Source: Leifsonia sp. Leaf264 (GTDB taxonomy: Bacteria; Actinomycetota; Actinomycetes; Actinomycetales; Microbacteriaceae). From it: a stretch of DNA of 64,000 nucleotides. The notes beneath the pieces were generated by a model that saw only the letters and a list, made by a program, of their open reading frames with translations, did not search any database and was not told where the DNA came from. Where the stretch lies: contig NZ_LMMR01000006.1 of assembly GCF_001422325.1 (NCBI RefSeq), forward strand, positions 124,001 to 188,000. The letters are read 5' to 3'. Of this stretch, positions 59,401 through 64,000 are shown in pieces (within the stretch, counting starts at the first letter, position 1; the number at the start of each line of letters is the position of its first letter). The translations under genes were made by a program, and so were the position numbers.

Positions 59401-60446
59401 CCGAGATGATCGCTGCCGGGTGCAGAGAAGCCGCTGTGAGTTTGAACGTAATCGCCGTACACGGCAACAGATCCGACCGGGTCGCCTTCTCGGGCGGGGC
59501 TCTGCTGATCGAACCCGCATTGCAGCCCATTCTCGGCGAACCACCCGTTGAGTTGGTCGAAGAACCCCTCCCGGGATAGCCGCGTGCGGAGCCGCTCGTA
59601 ACTGATTCGCACGACATCCGGATCGATCGCTGCATCAGCCGGGAGGGGATCACCCCACAACGCCGCGAGGGATGCGGTGACGTCATGGCCGTACTCTGCG
59701 CGGAACCGGTCGGCAAGGTCGGTACCCCAGGTGGGCATGCTGGGGAGCTCGTCTTGGAAGAATCCGACGATGACATTCCCGAACAGGTGTGAGGCCCGCC
59801 GTTTGAACTCGCCGTGGACAGTGTCCATCAGGGCGGCCACCGCTGCTGCATTGAAGTAGTCGAAGCCGTGCTCCTGGGCGTAGACGACGACGAGACGGTC
59901 GCCGTTTCCGGACCAGCTGGCGGTGTCGCCGTTTAGTGGTACGGCGACCGCAGAATCTCCGTCCGCGTTGACGGCGTATGCCGAGAGCGCATGGGCGTTC
60001 TGCGGGATTGTCAGGGTGAACGGGTCGTCGCTGTCCAGTACCTGCTCTGCGCGGCCGAGCTTCTGCCCTGCCCAACTTGGGTGCTGGGTGACGAGGCGTC
60101 CTTGGAAGTTCGCGCCGGAGAACCCGATCTGGTCGTAGGGCCAGAACCTGAACCCCAGTTCTCGGGCGTCCTCGCCAACGCCGAGAAACAACTCCCACCA
60201 TTCTTCGCTCATGAATGGCGGGTCATCCGCTAGTGCGCCGTAGAGCGGGCCGGACGGGGCCAAATTCATGATCACTGCCTGCGCGACACCTTGGGAGAGC
60301 AGCTGTTCCATTTGCCAGCGCAGGCGGTCCCGGGTGACTTTGTCGCCGCTCCACCACCAGATGGGCACGGGGCCGTATTCGGCGTGCTGCGGTGTGCGGA
60401 ACCGGTCCGCCATGTTCTGGATCCCGGTGGGGACGTTGTTCGCCAC
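56460..60446 (-). CDS. GH106 family alpha-L-rhamnosidase-like enzyme, cytoplasmic
   Basis: A 1328-residue protein with the GH106 N-terminal barrel: RTPQHAEYGPVPIWWWSGD, QMEQLLSQGVAQAVIMN and FWPYDQIGFSG, then FQDELPSMPTWGTDLADRF. Several beta-sandwich domains, of the sugar-binding type seen in GH2 enzymes, follow (residues about 760-1328). GH106 enzymes remove alpha-L-rhamnose by inversion with calcium. There is no signal peptide. The gene starts 37 bp after the transporter permease and overlaps GH78 by 4 bp. Two unrelated rhamnosidases in a row suggest two linkages in one substrate, such as rhamnogalacturonan or a rutinoside. Confidence 0.85.
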   Translation of the reverse strand: MANNVPTGIQNMADRFRTPQHAEYGPVPIWWWSGDKVTRDRLRWQMEQLLSQGVAQAVIMNLAPSGPLYGALADDPPFMSEEWWELFLGVGEDARELGFRFWPYDQIGFSGANFQGRLVTQHPSWAGQKLGRAEQVLDSDDPFTLTIPQNAHALSAYAVNADGDSAVAVPLNGDTASWSGNGDRLVVVYAQEHGFDYFNAAAVAALMDTVHGEFKRRASHLFGNVIVGFFQDELPSMPTWGTDLADRFRAEYGHDVTASLAALWGDPLPADAAIDPDVVRISYERLRTRLSREGFFDQLNGWFAENGLQCGFDQQSPAREGDPVGSVAVYGDYVQTHSGFSAPGSDHLGDPKVHSSMAHLSGGTRTWIEAFHSSGWGGTLEETYDWLAPFLKRGATLYDPHAVYYSTPGGWWEWAPPSTCWRQPYWPEYHILSGAVTRLSEALSHGTLVADTALIFPTTTVQAGYTFTGPTNAAAAATRTYHSLNGETAWSSERRGILDEAAYEYEIVNDVLLADARVDEAGLHIGPAVFRNVILPAMTVIDDEAAQTLARFVDAGGTLVAVETVPDAFLGTGPGAEAFSTAVDAGHVIAVATAGEVVDKLRRTTPWVQTDVPSLLREVAGGYLLALFAHDASTGTEQPIYKGDEGYLDWIEVGWASFWEGLRETGYNFRPIGERTSQVTLHGTQARHVQRWNPTTGERSDVAVTVHDDGTLTIDVDFRDGSVTLLAIGDQLPPADRAVPRQARTGSSIAVTDWTVEPTSTLDNRWGDFASRDREGVLPIEVWSFETAVGESLDNDTIWRPAVATFGPFGEVAGPVSSETIPEYAWMEAEWSLSRGIRDDVMHRDNLGPKGYVPEEFLSWKDVEAGDVVAARTWIDVPDDNHTLVVGVNARAEIRIDDIRHPAAEDAGYWSSVPVTSGRHRVEFRFTAMEREPVRANFAVVGDLAAYQRAEWVVPTDLPVTASVVSVTRTFDLDAQPKDGRIQVGAEQPCTIFINGTEVGRQNAFHPYGGHREARFHPYDLAPHLQIGTNILELRSVDSDRQVAVVVDSVPAAFGGLDLLTGQGAWTATRDSVPTLLARRSRQWGDPRLLSLVPRPHPLPQAGWLEKPPYPDGVVANVIPDLNPTASDPRWLRCTLPIGTTSIEVPADQTFTAFLNGVPVIASDGRIELAAPAEFQTVLTLRFDAQDGRRGGALLSNPLRASTAATSAPLEDWTELGLGALAGEVCYRATLPDVSLGEGERVQLDLGQVRGSVEVLIDGATAGQLAWGPYVVDITDQIGSNSVVEVRVHNTLAGYLDVASPTPGVFPGQKRAGLFGPVNLVVTQDTVG

Positions 60447-60483
60447 GTGTTTTCTCTCTGGTTCGAGGGTTTATCGGCGGGCG

Positions 60484-61374
60484 TTAGCCCTTGACGGAGC
60501 CGGCGGCGAGGCCGCGCATGATCCGCTGGTTGAGGAAGAGGTAGATGATCAGGATTCCGACGACGTTGACGCAGATCGCAGCCAGCAACGGACCGAACTC
60601 TGTCGCCCCGTATTGGCCGGAGAAGTTGAGCAAGCCGACTTGGATGGTGCCGAGGTCGCTCGAGTTCGTGAAGGTGATCGCGATGAGTAGGTCGTTCCAG
60701 ATGAAGAAGAACTGGACCAGCGCCACGGTGAAGACGGCGTTCCGCACCATCGGGAACCCGATCAGGAAGAAGGAGCGGAGCATGCTGGCTCCGTCGAGAG
60801 TGGAGGCTTCGAACACCTCTCGAGGAACGGCGCGGAAGAAGGTCGCCATCATGAACACGGTCAGCGGTAGACCGGTAGCTGTGTAGGTGATGATCAACGG
60901 CCACAGCGTCCCGGTAAGTCCGAGCTGAAAGTACGCGTTGAACAGCGGCAGCAGGATCATCTGTCCGGGGATCATGATGCCTGCGAGGAACAGCAGCAGG
61001 ATCCCGCCCCGTCCCCGGAACACGAGAACCTCGAGAGCGAATCCGGCGGCGGTTCCCAGGATGATGATCAATGCCAAGGACGGGACGGTCGCGATGATGC
61101 TGTTCAGGATGTTCTTGCCGATATTCGCGGTGACTAGCGCGTCGTAGTAGTTCTGCCATTCCAGGCTGGACGGAAGCGCCCAAGCGGGACTGTTGAGGAA
61201 CTCGTCTTGCGTTTTGAACGAGCTGATGACCAGCCAGAACAGCGGATAGATCTCGACAATCAGCAGGATCGTGATCAGTCCGACGCTGAGGATTCGTTTG
61301 GTGAGTTTGGCTGGGTGGGCTCGGCGGATGCTGCTGCGGCTGACAGCGGGGACGATCGCGGTGGTTGTTGTCAT
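60484..61374 (-). CDS. CUT1 ABC transporter permease (MalG/UgpE type)
   Basis: A 296-residue inner-membrane protein with six hydrophobic segments and the EAA loop EVFEASTLDGASMLRSF that docks the ATPase. The C-terminal LAAGSVKG is typical of MalG-like subunits. It pairs with the permease at 61379-62263 (4-bp gap) to carry a di- or oligosaccharide. No ATPase gene lies in the operon, so a shared MsiK-type ATPase encoded elsewhere is expected, as is normal in actinobacteria. Confidence 0.9.
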   Translation of the reverse strand: MTTTTAIVPAVSRSSIRRAHPAKLTKRILSVGLITILLIVEIYPLFWLVISSFKTQDEFLNSPAWALPSSLEWQNYYDALVTANIGKNILNSIIATVPSLALIIILGTAAGFALEVLVFRGRGGILLLFLAGIMIPGQMILLPLFNAYFQLGLTGTLWPLIITYTATGLPLTVFMMATFFRAVPREVFEASTLDGASMLRSFFLIGFPMVRNAVFTVALVQFFFIWNDLLIAITFTNSSDLGTIQVGLLNFSGQYGATEFGPLLAAICVNVVGILIIYLFLNQRIMRGLAAGSVKG

Positions 61375-61378
61375 GGTC

Positions 61379-62263
61379 CTAGCCCTTCGTGAGGTCGCGA
61401 CGGGAGGAGCGGAAGATGAACACCGTGACCAGGAGGCAGATCAGCGTCAGCAGTAACGCGATGGTGCTGCCGTAGCCGTAGTCGCCGTAGCTGAATGCGG
61501 TCTGGAACATGTACAAGGTGAGCGGTGTCGTCGAGTTACCCGGTCCGCCGTTGGTGAGGGCAAGGACGGAGTCGAAAACTTTCAGCGTGCCGTTGATGGA
61601 GAAGATGATCGACGAGAGCAGAACAGGCAGGGACAGCGGGAGGATGATGTGGCGGATCAGTCGCCATCCGGATGCGCCGTCAAGGTTCGCTGATTCGACA
61701 ATGTCGTCGGGTATGTCGAGCAAACCGGCGTAGAGGAGTACCGCGTAGAAACCCATCGATCGCCAGAGGTCCATGATGACGATCACCCAGAAGGCGGTGC
61801 CGGCGTCGTTGAACCAGCTGACTGGGTCACCGCCGAAGAATTCGACGACACTGTTCACGATGCCGCTCTGAGGAACGATCGCGAACAGGCGCTGGAACAA
61901 CAGTCCGACCGCGACGGTAGGCAGCACCACGGGGAAGAAGACGAGGGTGCGGACAAGCGTGGATGATTTGCGGAGCACGAACAGGTAGAACAAGGACAGG
62001 CCGTAGCCGAGAGCAACCTGCAACACGGTGACGACGAGTGCGTACCGCAGGGTGAACAGCAATGCCGTCAGGACGTCCGGGTCCGAGAACAACCGAGTGA
62101 TGTTGTCGAGGCCGTTGAACGTGAAGCCTGTCAGGGGGCTACCCGTGAAGAAGGTGTAACCGAGGGAATTCAGAACGGGGAGGAGCATCACCACTACGTA
62201 GACGAGAAGTGCTGGTCCGAGGAGGACGATCGCTGCTCTGCGGTCAGAGAAAACGGATTTCAT
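61379..62263 (-). CDS. CUT1 ABC transporter permease (MalF/UgpA type)
   Basis: A 294-residue membrane protein with six segments and the EAA loop DIVESANLDGASGWRLIRHI. GGPGNSTTPLTLYMFQTAF near the C-terminus is a strong mark of MalF/UgpA permeases of the CUT1 family. It lies 100 bp after the binding-protein gene, beyond an intercistronic hairpin. Confidence 0.9.
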   Translation of the reverse strand: MKSVFSDRRAAIVLLGPALLVYVVVMLLPVLNSLGYTFFTGSPLTGFTFNGLDNITRLFSDPDVLTALLFTLRYALVVTVLQVALGYGLSLFYLFVLRKSSTLVRTLVFFPVVLPTVAVGLLFQRLFAIVPQSGIVNSVVEFFGGDPVSWFNDAGTAFWVIVIMDLWRSMGFYAVLLYAGLLDIPDDIVESANLDGASGWRLIRHIILPLSLPVLLSSIIFSINGTLKVFDSVLALTNGGPGNSTTPLTLYMFQTAFSYGDYGYGSTIALLLTLICLLVTVFIFRSSRRDLTKG

Positions 62264-62315
62264 GTGGGTGTTCCTTTGTGATGCGTGCGTGGCGGCAGAG
62301 GCCGCCTAGACCGAG

Positions 62316-62351
62316 CCCGCGGACGGCTGCATGGACACAGCCGCCCGCGGG
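62316..62351 (-). terminator. Intercistronic hairpin after the binding-protein gene
   Basis: CCCGCGGACGGCTG pairs with CAGCCGCCCGCGGG (14 bp, one mismatch, 8-base loop), 12 bp behind the substrate-binding protein stop and before the permeases. Such loops commonly stabilise the binding-protein mRNA and let only part of the transcripts continue, giving an excess of binding protein. Confidence 0.7.
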
Positions 62352-62363
62352 AGCCTTGGTCTG

Positions 62364-63665
62364 TTACAGGTCGGCCTGCACCAGCTTCATGAACTCTTCA
62401 GCGGTGATCTTCCCATCGACCAGAGAGGCGATGTTGTTCCAGGAAGTCGTGCTGGCCTTCGAGCTGAAGTAGGTCTCAAACCAGACCACGCTCTGCGACG
62501 TCTCCTCGATCTTCTGCTGCACCAACGTGGTGAGGTCGTCTGTTTCGACCGGGGTGTTCACCTTGAAACCAGAGATCTGACCGCTCTCCTTCAGGGCCGC
62601 GGAACCGAAGTTCTCGGCGATGCACTTCACCCACGCTCCGACGTTCTTGTCGTAGCTCTTTTGAGACAGGGCGGTCGGGACACCAATGTTGGCGGGAAGC
62701 TGATCGATGGAGCCCTTGCCGCCTTCGACTTCGGGGTAGGCGAAGAAGCCGATGTTCTCGCTGCCGATCTTGTTGGCGGTTTCGTCGGCGAAGTTCGGAA
62801 GGGCCCAGCTGCCCATGTACATGATCCCGGCCTTCCCGGTCAGGAAGTCGGAGATGATTGTGTTGTAGTCGACGGCCTCCGGAGCCTTCCCGAGGTACCC
62901 GGCAGTGCCGAGGTCGGCGATCGCCTGAGCCGCCTTCACGTACTCGGGGTCAGTCAGCTTCGTCTTACCGTCGCGGATGTCTGCCATCGCGTCCGGGCCG
63001 AGCTCACGGAACAGGTATCCACTGATAAGCCGGGTCACTGGCCAACCCTGACCGCTTGCTCCGGTGGCGAACGGCTGCACTCCGGCATCGTTCAAGACCT
63101 TCGCTGCGTTCGTCAACTCGTCCCAGGTGGTGGGCACCTCAAGACCGTTGTCGGCGAAGATCTGCTTGTTGTACCAGAAGCCCTCGATGTTGAACTGGAA
63201 CGGCAGCGCGTTGACGTTCCCGCCGTACAGGTTCTCAATCGTCGACCTGGCGGCTGGAAGCAAGTCATCGCTGACGCCCAGCTTGTCGAGCTCGGCCGCG
63301 ACATCGACCAGCTGGCCGGCCTCGTCAAGCGCCTGGGTGACGGTGGGAGCGCCTCCGGCGGAGAACATCGTGGGAAGAGCGTCCTGCCCGGCAAGAAGCT
63401 GAACCTTCTGGTCAAGCTGAGCCTGGGCGATGCTCTGGTCGTCGTACGGCAAGGCTTTGTCTTCGGTGGTGCATTCGTTGCCCGCGAGTTCCTTGATGAT
63501 CGCCGGCGTCGCGGGATCCTCCGTCACGTGCAGGTAGGTGAACTTCGTCGGAGCGGCCGACGATCCCCCGCCCGAACCGCACGCACTCAGCGCGAGAGTA
63601 CTAACTGCCACCGCAGCGAGCACGGGGACGAGACGACGCGTGACGCGTCGGGTTGCTGTGGTCAC
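62364..63665 (-). CDS. Extracellular sugar-binding lipoprotein of the ABC transporter
   Basis: A 433-residue family-1 solute-binding protein. The signal has several Arg, a hydrophobic core and the lipobox ALSAC followed by Gly/Ser-rich linker. The body has the ALPTMFSAGGAPTVTQALDEAGQLVD and GIMYMGSWALPNF elements of CUT1 binding proteins. The GTG at 63665 follows a strong AAGGAGG; the frame upstream is ignored. It would capture the rhamnoside outside the cell and deliver it to the two permeases. Confidence 0.9.
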   Translation of the reverse strand: MTTATRRVTRRLVPVLAAVAVSTLALSACGSGGGSSAAPTKFTYLHVTEDPATPAIIKELAGNECTTEDKALPYDDQSIAQAQLDQKVQLLAGQDALPTMFSAGGAPTVTQALDEAGQLVDVAAELDKLGVSDDLLPAARSTIENLYGGNVNALPFQFNIEGFWYNKQIFADNGLEVPTTWDELTNAAKVLNDAGVQPFATGASGQGWPVTRLISGYLFRELGPDAMADIRDGKTKLTDPEYVKAAQAIADLGTAGYLGKAPEAVDYNTIISDFLTGKAGIMYMGSWALPNFADETANKIGSENIGFFAYPEVEGGKGSIDQLPANIGVPTALSQKSYDKNVGAWVKCIAENFGSAALKESGQISGFKVNTPVETDDLTTLVQQKIEETSQSVVWFETYFSSKASTTSWNNIASLVDGKITAEEFMKLVQADL

Positions 63666-63715
63666 AATTCCTCCTTGAATGCGACGCCTCTGATTGAGAC
63701 GGTTCAACTTGAGCA

Positions 63716-63744
63716 CCGTAACTGCATGCTTTCACGAAAGTCAA
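63716..63744 (-). promoter_or_regulatory. Promoter of the rhamnoside transporter operon
   Basis: On the minus strand TTGACT (63744-63739) and the weak -10 TTACGG (63721-63716) are 17 bp apart, about 50 bp before the binding-protein start. The operators at 63750-63788 lie directly upstream. Confidence 0.4.
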
Positions 63745-63749
63745 CGATT

Positions 63750-63788
63750 TTTTGGAGCGCGCCAAAACTTTCTTTGCGCGCTCCAAAA
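63750..63788. promoter_or_regulatory. Twin LacI-type operators between the binding-protein and LacI genes
   Basis: TTTTGGAGCGCGCCAAAA (63750-63767) and the inverted, slightly shorter TTTGCGCGCTCCAAAA (63773-63788) have centres 21 bp apart, two helical turns. They share the TTGGAGCGC half site with the operators at 48554-48591. Confidence 0.75.
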
Positions 63789-63825
63789 TCTGTGCGATGC
63801 TGACCCTGATCCGAGAGGGGCAACG

Positions 63826-64000
63826 GTGACCACGATCAGCACAATCAGCGTTCGCGATGTCGCAGCACGCTCCGGTGTTTCGATCGGCACAGTCTCGAAC
63901 GCATTGAACCGACCCGAAAGGGTCGCGCCCGCGACGCTCAAACGCGTTCAGGCGGCGATCACCGAGCTGGGGTACGTGCCCAACGATGCTGCGCGTCAGC
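63826..64000 (+). CDS. LacI family regulator, 5' part only
   Basis: The first 58 codons of a LacI/GalR protein: VRDVAARSGVSIGTVSNALN (helix-turn-helix) and LGYVPNDAARQ (hinge). GTG at 63826 follows GAGGGGCAAC. The gene leaves the window, so the ligand domain is not seen. It is divergent from the transporter operon and most likely its repressor. Its N-terminus is very like that of the LacI protein at 48752. Confidence 0.85.
   Translation, partial: MTTISTISVRDVAARSGVSIGTVSNALNRPERVAPATLKRVQAAITELGYVPNDAARQ

Noticed and set aside
62331-63803. 490-codon plus-strand frame opposite the binding-protein gene
   Set aside because: Antisense shadow that runs through the operators and the promoter. No motif seen.

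Overview
The window is high-GC and densely packed, with many 4-bp ATGA/GTGA gene overlaps, GTG starts, 7Fe ferredoxins, FprA-type reductase and twin-reductase P450 systems. This points to an actinobacterium, most likely a member of the Microbacteriaceae (Microbacterium-like). That placement is inference from gene style, not from a marker gene.

Layout. (1) 1-5.4 kb, plus strand: the end of an RraA-like aldolase gene, a FadR/GntR regulator and a homoprotocatechuate meta-cleavage set (hpaE, hpaD, hpaH, hpaI). The isomerase/decarboxylase steps (HpaF/HpaG) are not in the window. (2) 5.4-43.5 kb: a catabolic island of short divergent operons, each with its own palindromic operator. A flavin monooxygenase/MarR/CocE-hydrolase/DUF3237 operon is followed by a thioesterase/CitE-like lyase/exporter/Baeyer-Villiger monooxygenase block. 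Next come an SDR/CMD/HtaA-domain/TetR operon opposite IclR and a rhodocoxin-reductase-like/FdxA/FprA/Mrp electron-transfer operon. After these lie a P450/3Fe-4S ferredoxin/DUF35/thiolase/CoA-transferase operon, an exporter/SDR/aldehyde dehydrogenase operon and a second P450/ferredoxin/cyclase block. Several further SDRs, a zinc alcohol dehydrogenase and regulators complete the island. Together this looks like oxygenation of an alicyclic or terpenoid/steroid-like compound, Baeyer-Villiger ring opening, ester hydrolysis and CoA-dependent chain shortening. The substrate itself cannot be read from the sequence.

(3) 43.5-47.4 kb: a scarred accessory region. It has remnants of IS3-like and IS481-like transposases. 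It also holds the 3' end of an Rhs/YD-repeat toxin gene, whose C-terminal domain matches the CD38/ADP-ribosyl-cyclase fold in all four catalytic positions, with a probable immunity gene. The 5'-truncated toxin gene abuts, head to head, a 5'-truncated POT-family transporter gene, which marks a recombination junction near 45.37 kb.

(4) 47.4-64 kb: an L-rhamnoside utilisation locus. A Tat-like secreted GH43 enzyme and its LacI regulator sit beside a long minus-strand operon: substrate-binding protein, two CUT1 permeases, GH106 and GH78 alpha-L-rhamnosidases without signal peptides, an alditol-oxidase-like flavoprotein, L-rhamnose isomerase and a fucose/arabinose-isomerase-like protein. A second LacI gene runs off the right end. 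Related GAGCGC-type operators precede both the GH43 gene and the transporter operon, suggesting one regulon or two recently duplicated LacI circuits. No transporter ATPase, kinase or aldolase is present in the window.
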